A stretch of DNA of 50,619 nucleotides, taken from positions 1-50,619 of the forward strand of contig DAISGI010000017.1 of NCBI GenBank assembly GCA_036823195.1, in the 5' to 3' direction. This document shows, piece after piece, positions 22,916 through 32,402 of the stretch. Under the pieces are notes generated by a model. The model worked only from the letters and a program-made list of their open reading frames with translations, made no database searches and had not been told where the DNA came from. The stretch's first letter is position 1. Each line of letters opens with the position of its first letter. Source of the DNA: UBA4874 sp002399435 (GTDB lineage: Bacteria; Bacillota; Clostridia; Caldicoprobacterales; DTU083). The translations under genes were made by a program, and so were the position numbers.

Positions 22916-25561
22916 ATGGTTTTCAGAAACAAAAAATCGGTAAGCAGGCAGGTCCAAAAAAACAAATACGATTCGGAAACAAAACTGCGGTCCTATGCGC
23001 TTCTTTCAGAGGAGGAGCTGCTGGACCATTTCGCCACGGGAAAAACCGGCCTGACCAGTCAGGAGGCTGAGGAGCGGCTTGATGAGTATGGAGATAACAC
23101 AATCACTGCAGGGCAGGGCAACACAGTGATACATCGGCTGGAGGAAGCTGTTTTGACCCCTTTCAACATGATCCTTCTCGTCATTGCCGTTGTCACCTAC
23201 TTTACGGATGTCGTCGCCTCTTCCAAACCCGATTATGCTACGGTGCTGATCATTTTGTGCCTGGTGGGCTTGTCCAGCCTGATAGCCTTTGTTCAGAGCA
23301 GGCGATCGGACATTGCCGCGGAAGCACTGCTTAACATGATCTCCAATCAGGCAGATGCCTGGAGGGACGGAGAGCTGACGGAAATCCCTTTTTCAGACGT
23401 CGTGCCCGGCGATATCATCCGCCTCTCTGCCGGAGACATGCTGCCGGCAGATGTCCGCTTTCTGACGACCAAGGATACCTTCGTCGCTCAGGCTTCCCTG
23501 ACCGGTGAATCCAACCCTGTGGAAAAGTTCAGCGACCCTGAGAAAAATGAGAATGCCGTTCTGACCGATCTCTGCCATATCGGATTCATGGGGACCAACA
23601 TGGTCAGCGGCATAGCCACAGCGGTTGTCCTGCAAACCGGCGACAGCACCTATCTCGGATCCATGGCAAAGTCCCTTTCCGGGGACCGGGCAAAAACCAG
23701 CTTTGAGCGGGGCGTCGCTTCGGTCAGCAACCTTTTGGTCCGCATGATGCTTATCATGGTTCCCATTGTCTTCCTGATTAACGGAGTGGCAAAGGGAGAC
23801 TGGGCGCAGGCTCTGCTTTTCGCCATCAGTATCGCAGTCGGTCTGACCCCGGAGATGCTGCCCATGATTATGACCTCAACGCTGGCAAGCGGAGCGGTCT
23901 CCATGTCCCGGCACAAGGTCATTGTACGGACCCTCGGCGCCATACAGACATTCGGAGAAATGAACGTACTTTGCACAGACAAGACAGGTACCCTGACCGA
24001 AGACAAAATCATTGTGGAAAAATATATGAATATTCATGGGGAAGCGGACCCAAGAGTCCTGCGTCACACCTATCTGAACAGTTATTTTCAGACCGGACTC
24101 AAGAATCTCATCGATCTGGCCATCATCAAACGGGCAAAGCAGTCTCATCTGGAACCAATCCTGAAAAACTATCAGCGTGTGGATGAAATCCCTTTTGACT
24201 TTACCCGCCGCAGAATGAGTGTGGTATTGAAGGATCAGAACGGGAAGAGTCAGCTAATTACCAAAGGAGCTGTGGAGGAAATCATCGGAATATCCTCCTT
24301 CGTGGAGTTCAACGGACGTGTGCTTCCAATGGACAGGGAAACGCGGCAAGTCGCGCTGGAAACCTACAGGCGATACAATTCAGAAGGACTGCGAATGATT
24401 GCGGTTGCGCAGAAAAATGAGGTGCCGGACAGTGACACGTTCAGTGTGAAAGACGAAAAGGATCTGGTATTGATTGGCTTTATCGGCTTTCTTGATCCGC
24501 CGAAGGAAAGTGCCGGAGCTGCCGTTCAGGCTCTTTGGAATCACGGAGTCCGCACGGTGGTCCTGACAGGGGACAGCGAAGGGGTGGCAAGGAAAGTCTG
24601 CAGCAAGGTCAACATCAAAACCTCCCGTCTGCTGACCGGCCAGGAAGTGGAGAAAATGGACGGGGAACAGCTGCGGGCAGCCACAAAGGACTGCGACCTG
24701 TTCGCCAAACTGTCTCCCTCCCAAAAGGAACGTGTGGTAAAAGCTTTTCAGGATACAGGAAATACCGTCGGGTATATGGGGGACGGCATCAACGATTCCC
24801 TTGCCCTCCGGCAGGCGGATGTGGGCATTTCCGTAGACAGTGCTGTGGACATTGCCAAGGAAACAGCCGATATTATTTTGCTGAAAAAGGACCTCATGGT
24901 GCTGGAGCAAGGAGTACAGGAAGGCCGCCGTACCTTTGGCAATATCGTTAAGTATATTAAAATGGCAGCCAGTGGCAACTTCGGCAATATGATTTCGGTC
25001 ATGGCTGCCAGCTTCTTCCTGCCGTTCCTGCCCATGCTCCCGGTTCAGATCCTGACACAAAATCTGTTGTGCGATTTTTCCCAGATGGGGATCCCTTTCG
25101 ACACAGTGGATCCGGAGTACATTCAAAAGCCTCATAAGTGGGAGACCGGATCCATCAAGTCCTTTATGGCATACATGGGCCCCCTGAGCTCCATATTTGA
25201 TATTGTGTGTTTTGCTGTAATCCGTTGGGCATTCGGCGTCAACAAGCCGGTACCGCCCGCCATGTTCCAGTGCGGATGGTTTGTTTACGGGACAATATCC
25301 CAGGTATTGGTGATCCATATGATCCGTACGGCCAAGGTTCCCTTCCTGCAGAGCAAGCCGTCCCGATCCCTCTTCTTCTCCACATTTCTTGTTTCGGTGG
25401 CAGCTTTGCTGATCAGCTTTACGAGCTTTGCTAAAGGACTGGATATGATGCCTTTGCCGCTCAGGTTTCTTCCCTGGCTGGGGCTGATCCTGGTGGGATA
25501 TCTCTTCAGTGTGCTGTTTGTCAAAAAGCGCTATGTACACCGCTACGGGGAATGGATGTAG
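22916..25561 (+). CDS. mgtA: Magnesium-transporting P-type ATPase (MgtA family, P3B)
   Basis: Membrane ATPase that imports Mg2+ under limitation. The 881-residue protein has the actuator motif LTGESNPVEK, the phosphorylation site DKTGTLTED with Asp at about 355, the hinge MGDGINDSLALRQADVG, and the MgtA/MgtB-specific C-terminal stretch QNLLCDFSQMGIPFD followed by several membrane helices. ATG 22916 is ten bases after GGAAGG; an ATG nine bases earlier abuts that site. No M-box aptamer is recognisable upstream; instead there is a promoter, leader ORF and terminator. Confidence 0.94.
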   Translation: MVFRNKKSVSRQVQKNKYDSETKLRSYALLSEEELLDHFATGKTGLTSQEAEERLDEYGDNTITAGQGNTVIHRLEEAVLTPFNMILLVIAVVTYFTDVVASSKPDYATVLIILCLVGLSSLIAFVQSRRSDIAAEALLNMISNQADAWRDGELTEIPFSDVVPGDIIRLSAGDMLPADVRFLTTKDTFVAQASLTGESNPVEKFSDPEKNENAVLTDLCHIGFMGTNMVSGIATAVVLQTGDSTYLGSMAKSLSGDRAKTSFERGVASVSNLLVRMMLIMVPIVFLINGVAKGDWAQALLFAISIAVGLTPEMLPMIMTSTLASGAVSMSRHKVIVRTLGAIQTFGEMNVLCTDKTGTLTEDKIIVEKYMNIHGEADPRVLRHTYLNSYFQTGLKNLIDLAIIKRAKQSHLEPILKNYQRVDEIPFDFTRRRMSVVLKDQNGKSQLITKGAVEEIIGISSFVEFNGRVLPMDRETRQVALETYRRYNSEGLRMIAVAQKNEVPDSDTFSVKDEKDLVLIGFIGFLDPPKESAGAAVQALWNHGVRTVVLTGDSEGVARKVCSKVNIKTSRLLTGQEVEKMDGEQLRAATKDCDLFAKLSPSQKERVVKAFQDTGNTVGYMGDGINDSLALRQADVGISVDSAVDIAKETADIILLKKDLMVLEQGVQEGRRTFGNIVKYIKMAASGNFGNMISVMAASFFLPFLPMLPVQILTQNLLCDFSQMGIPFDTVDPEYIQKPHKWETGSIKSFMAYMGPLSSIFDIVCFAVIRWAFGVNKPVPPAMFQCGWFVYGTISQVLVIHMIRTAKVPFLQSKPSRSLFFSTFLVSVAALLISFTSFAKGLDMMPLPLRFLPWLGLILVGYLFSVLFVKKRYVHRYGEWM

Positions 25562-25573
25562 GCCGTTCCCCTC

Positions 25574-26461
25574 TCAGTGGCTCTGTGAAGGACTGCGGAA
25601 CAAACTGCGGAACAAAAGCGGGGCTCCTGCCGTCATCCACAGGACCATACCGGCATAGCGGACAAAGTACCAAAACAATCCGTCAGGCAATACCGCCTTC
25701 AGCAAAAACCGGAGTGCCAGCAGGCCGGCAAGTCCGATCCCCATCTTCGCGATCTGCTGTGGGAAGGATGCCTCCACACAGTAATGGATCCATCGGGATT
25801 CCATCAGGTAGCCCAGCCAAAACCCGAATACCGATCCTGCCGCCTTATAATAGGAAGGGATCCGGAAAAAGAGCAGCCCGATCAGCATGGGAGCGATCAA
25901 TACAACCAGCAGGGTCGGTTTCCCCTTTCGCTTTGACCAGTCAAATACTGCGTTGGAAACAAGAACCCATATCAGTCCGATCAGAAGGCCTCCCACTACA
26001 TCCAGAAGCGTATGTACGCCAAGATATAGTCTGGACAGACCCACAAGGAAAATCAGGATCCCGCCGACAGGAGCCATCCACTTTTGCCGATATTTTAGGC
26101 TCAGGGAATACCAGAACACCCCAATTTGCTGCGTATGTCCGCTGGGAAAGGAATATCCGCCGGCGGTCTCCTTTCGCAGGGATCGGATCCCCGGATAGCC
26201 TATGGGCCTGGGGATCCGGCAAACCGCCTTGACCACCGTATTGACAATCACACTTGTCAAACAGGCAAATCCCATCCTGAATCCGAAGTCCCTGTCAACG
26301 CACCAAAAAATCCATGCAACGACAATCAGGGAGAACATTGTTTCTCCCAGCATGGTAATCAACTGAAAAACCACATCCAGAAATGGATTGGAAAAAGACT
26401 GGATCCATCGGATGATGGAAAGCATCTGTTCCTGAAATGGTATTCCGATCTGTAGGATCAT
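25574..26461 (-). CDS. PAP2-family membrane phosphatase
   Basis: Integral membrane phosphatase of the PAP2 superfamily, acting on lipid phosphates such as phosphatidic acid or undecaprenyl pyrophosphate. The three signature parts are present: CRIPRP, then YSFPSGHTQQ, then SRLYLGVHTLLDVVGG, spread over about six membrane segments in 295 residues. ATG 26461 is preceded by GGAAGGGAAG; a GTG nine codons upstream is less likely. It converges with mgtA, the stop codons being 12 bases apart. The exact substrate cannot be told. Confidence 0.88.
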   Translation of the reverse strand: MILQIGIPFQEQMLSIIRWIQSFSNPFLDVVFQLITMLGETMFSLIVVAWIFWCVDRDFGFRMGFACLTSVIVNTVVKAVCRIPRPIGYPGIRSLRKETAGGYSFPSGHTQQIGVFWYSLSLKYRQKWMAPVGGILIFLVGLSRLYLGVHTLLDVVGGLLIGLIWVLVSNAVFDWSKRKGKPTLLVVLIAPMLIGLLFFRIPSYYKAAGSVFGFWLGYLMESRWIHYCVEASFPQQIAKMGIGLAGLLALRFLLKAVLPDGLFWYFVRYAGMVLWMTAGAPLLFRSLFRSPSQSH

Positions 26462-26496
26462 ATTCCCGGTCTTCCCTTCCTTATGCACAAATTCCC

Positions 26497-26525
26497 TTGC
26501 ATTATTGCAACTATGCAGGTATAAT
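26497..26525 (+). promoter_or_regulatory. Promoter of perR
   Basis: -35 TTGCAT (26497-26502), 17-base spacer, perfect -10 TATAAT (26520-26525), about 60 bases before the perR GTG. Confidence 0.65.
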
Positions 26526-26529
26526 AAAA

Positions 26530-26544
26530 TTATAAGGATTACAA
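26530..26544 (+). promoter_or_regulatory. Per box over the perR transcription start
   Basis: TTATAAGGATTACAA matches the Per-box palindrome TTATAATNATTATAA at 12 of 14 informative positions and overlaps the expected transcription start, a good place for autorepression. Confidence 0.6.
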
Positions 26545-26586
26545 TTATTGTATCGTTATACGAAATATAGGAAGGAAGGTAATATT

Positions 26587-27087
26587 GTGTCGATTCCCCT
26601 GCAAGAAATCCAGAAGTACCTGCTCAAGAATCATGTTAAACCTTCCTTTCCCAGGTTGAAGGTATTTGAGTACCTTGCAACCAACGCAAGCCATCCGACC
26701 GTGGACGATATTTACCGGGCACTGGTGGTGGAAATTCCGACCCTTTCCAAAACCACCATTTACAACACGCTCGATCTGTTTCTCCGGGCCAATGTAATCC
26801 GAGCCGTTACCATAGATGGCAACGAGCTGCGTTACGATGTGGACATCACGGACCACGGCCATTTTAAATGTGAGCGCTGCAACAGCATCTATGAATTTGA
26901 CATCGATCCCGACGCTCTGTCCGCAAGTGATCTGGATGGCTTCGAAGTACGGGAAAGGAATGTCTATTACCGGGGCATCTGCCCCAAATGCCGGGCCGAA
27001 GAAAAGGCGCCGGAGTTCAGCGCATCCGGGGCAAAAGAGGAGTCCTCCGATCGGTCAGCTCCGACTCCTGCAGCATATGGGGCATAG
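26587..27087 (+). CDS. perR: Fur-family repressor, PerR-like
   Basis: Metal-dependent repressor that senses peroxide in Firmicutes. The 166-residue protein has a winged-helix domain (TTIYNTLDLF recognition region) followed by the metal domain. Residues corresponding to the PerR regulatory ligands are present: His36 in ASHPTVDDIY, Asp84 in RYD, His90 and His92 in DHGH, Asp105 in EFD. The structural zinc cysteines are CERC and CPKC. The roughly 20-residue alanine- and serine-rich tail is unusual. GTG 26587 is seven bases after GGAAGG. It converges with the GH2 gene, with only two bases between the stop codons. Confidence 0.85.
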   Translation: MSIPLQEIQKYLLKNHVKPSFPRLKVFEYLATNASHPTVDDIYRALVVEIPTLSKTTIYNTLDLFLRANVIRAVTIDGNELRYDVDITDHGHFKCERCNSIYEFDIDPDALSASDLDGFEVRERNVYYRGICPKCRAEEKAPEFSASGAKEESSDRSAPTPAAYGA

Positions 27088-27089
27088 CT

Positions 27090-28838
27090 TTACTCTATCG
27101 CCGCTTTTTGGCTGTTCACAGCCTTTATGATTTCCGGATCGAATTTGGGCTTTCGGTCATAGGTGTACAATCCGTTGACCTCCTGCTCCACGTCGTAGAG
27201 CTGGGTATAGCAGAAGGCACAGATCCGGGGATGCTCAAGCAGGGCTTCCGTCAACCCCCGGTAACGTTCCAGAAACTCCTTTTCGCTTACGGGACGGGTG
27301 CCGTAACCCCAGCCCTGCTTATCTCCGGGCTTCCACCAGATCCCGCCGTATTCACTTACAAAATAGGGCTGATCCTCATATTTCTGCCGATCCGGAAAAG
27401 TGACATAAATCCCTTCGCCGGTTCGCATTGGTTCCAGCTTGGCCCGCAGGGATTCCGGATCCTGATCATAGTCATGAATATCAAAAATATCGGTTTTCAC
27501 ATGGAAGTTCCCGCTGGTATCAATGACCGGCCGGGATGGATCCATGGATTTCGTAACCTGCCAGGCAATGCGCAGCACCTCGTCGTCCTGCCGGGTTCCG
27601 CGATTGTCCCAGGTTTCGTTGAACGGGCACCAGCCGATAATGGATGGGTGATTGTAATCCCGTTCCATAGTCTCCATCCATTCCGGCAGAAAACGTTCCA
27701 ATCCCATGGAAGTGGTAATATCCAGTCCCCAGCTTGCATACTCGCCCCAGACCAGATATCCCATCTTATCCGCCCAATACAGATATTCCGGTTCAAAAAC
27801 CTTCTGATGAAGCCTGGCCCCGTTAAAGCCCATCTCCATGGAAATCCGTATATCCTTTTTCAGGTCTTCCTCAGAGGGAGCCGTATAGATCCCATCCGGA
27901 TAAAATCCCTGATCCAGCACAAGCCTTTGAAAAACAGGCTTTCCGTTGATGGCAATGGCATGATCCCGGATGGTCACAGATCGCAGGCCAAAATAACTCC
28001 GGACCGTGTCAATCGGTTCCCTGCCATTCTGAACGGTGAGATTCAAATCATATAACTCCGGCTTCCCGGGTTCCCACAGATAGATTTCATCCAATGCTAC
28101 GGTAAGATATGCCGTTTCCCCTACAACCTCAGCTACGGAGCTTCCCACTTGCCTGCCCTGATACCGTGCTTCCGCTTTCAGCGAAAGCCCATTTGTATTT
28201 CCTTTTATCCTGGACTCGATATGTACCCGTTTGTTTTCCGGATCGGGGAGGATCTTCAGGGCAGATAAATACTGCTGCGGAACACACTCCAGCCAGACGG
28301 TCTGCCAGATGCCCGTGGTTCTGGTATAATCGCAACCTGCCCGGATGAAATGATGTTCCCTTCTCTGCTTGCCCACGGGCTGCAGGCCGGAGCGCGGTTC
28401 GTCCTCCGCACAGACGGTTACAACATTGCTGCCGGGCCGGAGCTGCTCCGTGATGTCAAAGGAAAAGGAAGTGTACCCACCCCGGTGCGTGCCCACGGAA
28501 ACTCCGTTGATCCAGACCTCCGTGTCATAATCCACTGCCCCAAAGTGAATCAGAGTACGGTGCCCGCTCCAGCTGTCCGGGAGAACGAACTCCCGGCGAT
28601 ACCAGACGGCCGGTATAAAATCCTTATAGGCGATGCCGGACAGTTTGCTTTCCGGACAAAAAGGAACCACAATCTGTGTCTTCAGCTTCTCCGACCGGTA
28701 TACCTCCCGTTCTTTTCCGCTTCTTCCAAAATCCATTTCAAATTCCCAGGGTCCGTTCAGATTCATCCAACGATCCCGAACCAGCTGAGGCCTGGGATAC
28801 TCCGGCCTCGGAACCGTGCTTTCCCGTGTTGTCTGCAT
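27090..28838 (-). CDS. Glycoside hydrolase family 2 protein (beta-galactosidase/beta-glucuronidase-like)
   Basis: A 582-residue cytosolic enzyme (no signal peptide) with the GH2 layout: N-terminal sugar-binding beta domain (LNGPWEFEMDFG; HFGAVDYDTEVWINGVSVG), immunoglobulin-like middle domain, and a catalytic barrel with the acid/base glutamate in GWCPFNETW and the probable nucleophile in VSEYGG. This is shorter than LacZ and similar to small GH2 enzymes. The start ATG follows AAGGAG. It begins 21 bases after... the glmM stop on the opposite flank reads away from it: on the minus strand GH2 comes first in coordinate order last, so glmM lies downstream? In transcript order trxB, glmM, GH2, making GH2 the last gene. 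Substrate unknown. Confidence 0.85.
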   Translation of the reverse strand: MQTTRESTVPRPEYPRPQLVRDRWMNLNGPWEFEMDFGRSGKEREVYRSEKLKTQIVVPFCPESKLSGIAYKDFIPAVWYRREFVLPDSWSGHRTLIHFGAVDYDTEVWINGVSVGTHRGGYTSFSFDITEQLRPGSNVVTVCAEDEPRSGLQPVGKQRREHHFIRAGCDYTRTTGIWQTVWLECVPQQYLSALKILPDPENKRVHIESRIKGNTNGLSLKAEARYQGRQVGSSVAEVVGETAYLTVALDEIYLWEPGKPELYDLNLTVQNGREPIDTVRSYFGLRSVTIRDHAIAINGKPVFQRLVLDQGFYPDGIYTAPSEEDLKKDIRISMEMGFNGARLHQKVFEPEYLYWADKMGYLVWGEYASWGLDITTSMGLERFLPEWMETMERDYNHPSIIGWCPFNETWDNRGTRQDDEVLRIAWQVTKSMDPSRPVIDTSGNFHVKTDIFDIHDYDQDPESLRAKLEPMRTGEGIYVTFPDRQKYEDQPYFVSEYGGIWWKPGDKQGWGYGTRPVSEKEFLERYRGLTEALLEHPRICAFCYTQLYDVEQEVNGLYTYDRKPKFDPEIIKAVNSQKAAIE

Positions 28839-28859
28839 GAAAATTCTCCTTTTTTCAGT

Positions 28860-30206
28860 TTAAGCCAGACGCTGTTCAATCAGCCCGGCCAGCCGAACGG
28901 CTTCCTTTTCCATAAGCTGTTGGTCCGTTCCCTCTATCATGATCCTTACCAAAGGTTCGGTTCCCGAAGTCCGGATCAATACCCGCCCTTCTTCCCGAAA
29001 CCTGGATTCAATCTTCCGGATCTCCTCCTGTATGACCGCATCCTCTGCATAACAATGCTTCTTTGCCTCGGAAACCCTGGCATTCACCAGTACCTGAGGC
29101 AGTTTCGTCATGCCGGCTGCCAGGGCGGAAAGCGGCTTGCCGCTTCGTTTGACGACGGACAGCATCTGTAGTGCCGTCAGGATCCCATCCCCTGTTGTGC
29201 TGTGATTTCGGAAAATAATATGTCCTGATTGTTCTCCACCCAGGCTATAATTCCTTTCCAACATTCTCTCCAGCACATACCGGTCTCCTACCCTGGTTTG
29301 TTCCAGTGTGCATCCCGCTTTTTTCAGGGCGATTTTCAGGCCAAGGTTGCTCATGACCGTCCCGACAACCGTATTTTGCTTCAGAAGGCCCCGATCCTTC
29401 ATATCCAGGGCACAAATCAACAGGATCTGATCCCCATCCACCAGATTCCCGTTTTCATCCACGGCAATCAGCCGATCCGCATCCCCATCAAAGGCAAGAC
29501 CGGCATCCACTTTCTCCTCCCGGACAAAGCCCTGGAGCCCCTCCGGATGGGTGGATCCGCAGCCATCGTTGATATTGATCCCATCCGGTGCATTCTTCCG
29601 GATCCGGACCTCCGCTCCGAGAGATTGCAGCACTTTGGGAGCCACCCGATACGAAGCGCCGTTGGCACAATCCAAAGCCAGTTTTAATCCTTTCAGATCC
29701 ACATCAATGGTACTCTTCAAAAACTCTGCATAATCCTTTTCAGCGTTCCATGCCGGAACCCTTCTGCCCACTTTTTCTCCCACCGGCACCGGCAATTTCC
29801 CGGTCCCGTCTGAAATAATGCGCTCAATGCGGTCTTCCAACTCATCCGGCAGTTTATAACCGCAATGATCAAAAAATTTAATCCCGTTGTATTCCATGGC
29901 ATTGTGAGAGGCAGAGATCACAACACCGGCATCCATGCCGTAGCGGCGGGTCAAACAGGCAATGGCAGGCGTAGGCAGGACGCCCGCTACAACAGCCTCT
30001 GCTCCCACGGAGCAAATGCCTGCGGTCAGTGCAGCCTCCAGCATATCACCGGAAATGCGGGTGTCCCGCCCCACCAATATCTTTGGTCTGTGTCTCGCCT
30101 TCGTCAGTACATAGGCGCCGGCCTGCCCCAGCTCAAATGCCGTTTTGCAGGTCAGCTCCGAATTTGCAAGTCCCCTTACGCCATCTGTTCCAAACAAACG
30201 TCCCAT
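28860..30206 (-). CDS. glmM: Phosphoglucosamine mutase
   Basis: Interconverts glucosamine-6-phosphate and glucosamine-1-phosphate for UDP-GlcNAc and peptidoglycan synthesis. The 448 residues match the family length. The phospho-serine is Ser100 in VVISASHNAMEYNG, the metal loop is AFDGDADRL, and the phosphate-binding C-terminal motif is RTSGTEPLVRIM. The N-terminus MGRLFGTDGVRG is diagnostic. It supplies the same pathway as murC elsewhere in the window. It lies 61 bases after trxB and 21 bases before the GH2 gene on one strand. Confidence 0.97.
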   Translation of the reverse strand: MGRLFGTDGVRGLANSELTCKTAFELGQAGAYVLTKARHRPKILVGRDTRISGDMLEAALTAGICSVGAEAVVAGVLPTPAIACLTRRYGMDAGVVISASHNAMEYNGIKFFDHCGYKLPDELEDRIERIISDGTGKLPVPVGEKVGRRVPAWNAEKDYAEFLKSTIDVDLKGLKLALDCANGASYRVAPKVLQSLGAEVRIRKNAPDGININDGCGSTHPEGLQGFVREEKVDAGLAFDGDADRLIAVDENGNLVDGDQILLICALDMKDRGLLKQNTVVGTVMSNLGLKIALKKAGCTLEQTRVGDRYVLERMLERNYSLGGEQSGHIIFRNHSTTGDGILTALQMLSVVKRSGKPLSALAAGMTKLPQVLVNARVSEAKKHCYAEDAVIQEEIRKIESRFREEGRVLIRTSGTEPLVRIMIEGTDQQLMEKEAVRLAGLIEQRLA

Positions 30207-30267
30207 TCAGGCTCCCCTTCCTCTTTCAGACTTTTTTAAAAAACAATTCCGCAACAAACAGATCCCA

Positions 30268-31191
30268 TTATTCGGACATAAATTCCTTCATGATGTACCT
30301 CTGGGCAGATACGGCCGCCACTGCTCCATCCGAAGCCGCCGTTACCAGCTGCAGCAAAGGCTTCTGCCGGAGATCCCCTGCGGCAAACACTCCCGGAATA
30401 CCGGCCTGCATGGACTCGTTGGTGATCACATAACCGGATCGGCTCATGGGCACCTGATTTGGAATGCCCTCGCTGTTGGGGTGCACTCCGATGGCGATAA
30501 AAATCCCATCTGCCCTGATTTCCCGTTTCTTCCCTGTCCTGCGATCAACAGTCCGTACTCCGGTCACCCGGTTTTCCCCCAAAATAGCTTCCACTTCCGA
30601 ACTCCAGACCATTTCCACATTCTCTCTGGCCAGAACCCGGTCCGCCAGAATTCTGGAAGCACGCAGCGTATCGCGCCGGTGCACCAAATAAGCCTTACGG
30701 ACATACCGGGACAAAAACATGGCATCCTCCGCCGCAGTATCCCCGCCGCCGACCACGACAACATCCTTTCCCTTGTAGAAGGCACCGTCACAGGTTGCGC
30801 AATAGGATATCCCCTTGCCCCGGAATTCCTTTTCCTTCTCCAGGCCAAGCTGCCTTGGCTCCGCTCCCATGGCGAGGATTACCGCTTTGCATTCGTATGT
30901 TTTCCCTCCCGCCTCCACCTTCTTTGTTCTTCCCTCCAGGTCCAGGCCGGTTACCTCATCATAGAGGATTTTCAGGCCAAACTTTTGGGCCTGATTTTCC
31001 ATCTTTTCGACAAGATCCGGGCCGCTGATCGGCTCGTCAAAGCCCGGATAGTTCTCAATCAGGCCTGTCGTGGATGCCTGGCCACCCGGGAACATCCTCT
31101 CAAACAGCAGAGTGGACAGACCGCCGCGATTGGCATACAGCCCTGCGGTCAATCCGGCTACCCCGCCTCCCACTATAATAACATCCAGCAT
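30268..31191 (-). CDS. trxB: Thioredoxin reductase
   Basis: FAD- and NADPH-dependent reductase that keeps thioredoxin reduced. The 307-residue protein has the FAD loop VGGGVAGLTAG at 7-17, the redox pair C131-C134 in YCATCDGAF, and the NADPH loop VVGGGDTAAEDAMF. It ends with a normal FAD-binding segment (GVFAAGDLRQKPLLQ). ATG 31191 follows GGAGGG; an upstream reading adds 29 residues with no family support. It is the first gene of a trxB-glmM-GH2 group. The stretch 31192-31363 shows no further gene. Confidence 0.96.
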   Translation of the reverse strand: MLDVIIVGGGVAGLTAGLYANRGGLSTLLFERMFPGGQASTTGLIENYPGFDEPISGPDLVEKMENQAQKFGLKILYDEVTGLDLEGRTKKVEAGGKTYECKAVILAMGAEPRQLGLEKEKEFRGKGISYCATCDGAFYKGKDVVVVGGGDTAAEDAMFLSRYVRKAYLVHRRDTLRASRILADRVLARENVEMVWSSEVEAILGENRVTGVRTVDRRTGKKREIRADGIFIAIGVHPNSEGIPNQVPMSRSGYVITNESMQAGIPGVFAAGDLRQKPLLQLVTAASDGAVAAVSAQRYIMKEFMSE

Positions 31192-31363
31192 AAAATTCCC
31201 TCCATTATTCTGTGAAACATTGCCTTTTGTCCATGATCGCTCCGGCGCATCACAAAACTCATTTCCCATGGAAATCAAATAACCTTCTTATGCATAGTAT
31301 ATCCTATTTTGGCCAATCTGGAAAATTGCTTTTTGAAAGAAAACGGCGACAACCCAAAATTAC

Positions 31364-31396
31364 AAAAAACGCCAGGGAAAACTTCCTCTGACGTTT
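31364..31396 (-). terminator. Terminator of the ribosomal superoperon after rpsI
   Basis: A 12-bp imperfect stem on the minus strand (AACGTCAG...CTGGCGTT with one G-U pair and one mismatch) followed by six T residues (plus-strand A bases 31364-31369), 22 bases after the rpsI stop. Confidence 0.85.
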
Positions 31397-31417
31397 TGCA
31401 TACCTAAAACAGAATCC

Positions 31418-31810
31418 TTACCTCTTGGAAAACTGCGGAGATCTGCGGGCAGCCTTGAGGCCATATTTCTTTCTTTCCTTCATTCTGGGATCCCGTGTCA
31501 GGAAACCTGCTTTTTTTAGAGTCGGCCGCAGGCTCTCATCTGCTTTCAACAAGGCACGGGAGATTCCATGGCGAATTGCACCCGCCTGTCCTGTAAATCC
31601 GCCGCCATGTACATTTACGATGACATCGAATTTGCCTGTCGTGCCCGTTTCTTCCAATGGCTGGCGGACAGTTGCCTTCAGCGTATCCAGTCCGAAATAT
31701 TCATCAATGCTTCTTTTATTGATTGAAAAATCCCCTTCTCCAGGAATTAACCGAACCCTGGCGACGGATTTCTTTCTTCGTCCCGTTCCGAAGTATTGTA
31801 TTTTGGCCAT
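31418..31810 (-). CDS. rpsI: 30S ribosomal protein S9
   Basis: S9 of the small-subunit head, whose C-terminal tail reaches the P-site tRNA. 130 residues, with the family start IQYFGTGRRKKSVARVRLI, the central GGGFTGQAGAIRHGISRAL and the basic end RRSPQFSKR. It is the last gene of the superoperon, 24 bases after rplM, and is followed by a strong terminator. Confidence 0.98.
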   Translation of the reverse strand: MAKIQYFGTGRRKKSVARVRLIPGEGDFSINKRSIDEYFGLDTLKATVRQPLEETGTTGKFDVIVNVHGGGFTGQAGAIRHGISRALLKADESLRPTLKKAGFLTRDPRMKERKKYGLKAARRSPQFSKR

Positions 31811-31834
31811 TCTTTATTTCCTCCTTTCGTCTGC

Positions 31835-32263
31835 TTATAAATCAAGCATTTCCGGCTTTTGAGCTTCATGATTGTGATCCGGCCCTGCATAAACTTTCAA
31901 TTTCCGGAGCATATCCCTGCCCAGGCTGCTATGCGGCAGCATTCCCTTTACTGCCCCATAGATGACAGTGGTGGGCTTTTCCTTAATGAGATGATTGAAG
32001 TTTATTTCCCTCAATCCTCCCGGATAGGAAGTGTGGTGCCGGTAGAGCTTCTGCTCTCCCTTTTTACCGGTAACCTCCACCAGTTCGGCATTGACCACAA
32101 TCACATAATCTCCGGTATCCACATGAGGAGTATAAATGGGCTTATTTTTCCCTCTCAATATTTTTGCAATTTCAGATGAAAGACGTCCAAGGGTTTTCCC
32201 TTTGGCATCCACTACATACCATTTCCGTTCTACTGTATCGGCATTTGCCATATAGGTCTTCAT
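31835..32263 (-). CDS. rplM: 50S ribosomal protein L13
   Basis: L13, an early assembly protein of the large subunit. 142 residues from ATG 32263 (MKTYMANADTVERKWYVVDA), with the motif GDYVIVVNAELVEVTGKK. Tandem ATGs at 32266 and 32263 follow GGAGGG; the second has the better spacing (eight bases) and matches family starts. It is upstream of rpsI. The leader between truA and rplM can fold into a 7-bp stem that may be an autoregulatory site. Confidence 0.97.
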   Translation of the reverse strand: MKTYMANADTVERKWYVVDAKGKTLGRLSSEIAKILRGKNKPIYTPHVDTGDYVIVVNAELVEVTGKKGEQKLYRHHTSYPGGLREINFNHLIKEKPTTVIYGAVKGMLPHSSLGRDMLRKLKVYAGPDHNHEAQKPEMLDL

Positions 32264-32348
32264 CATGGGTTCCCTCCAATCCGACTGAAATACATTTGCT
32301 GTTTGTATCTCAGGCATTTCGTTTCGATTCATTTTCTTTTATTCCGCA

Positions 32349-32382
32349 AAGATCCGTAGACCGTCCGGGGCCAGTGGATCTT
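32349..32382 (-). promoter_or_regulatory. Candidate L13 leader hairpin
   Basis: AAGATCC (32376-32382 on the minus strand) pairs with GGATCTT (32349-32355), a perfect 7-bp stem enclosing a 20-base, GC-rich loop, about 85 bases before rplM. L13 leaders are known as autoregulatory elements in Firmicutes, but I could not compare this with the consensus. Confidence 0.35.
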
Positions 32383-32402
32383 AATAGGCACTATTCTTTA
32401 TT

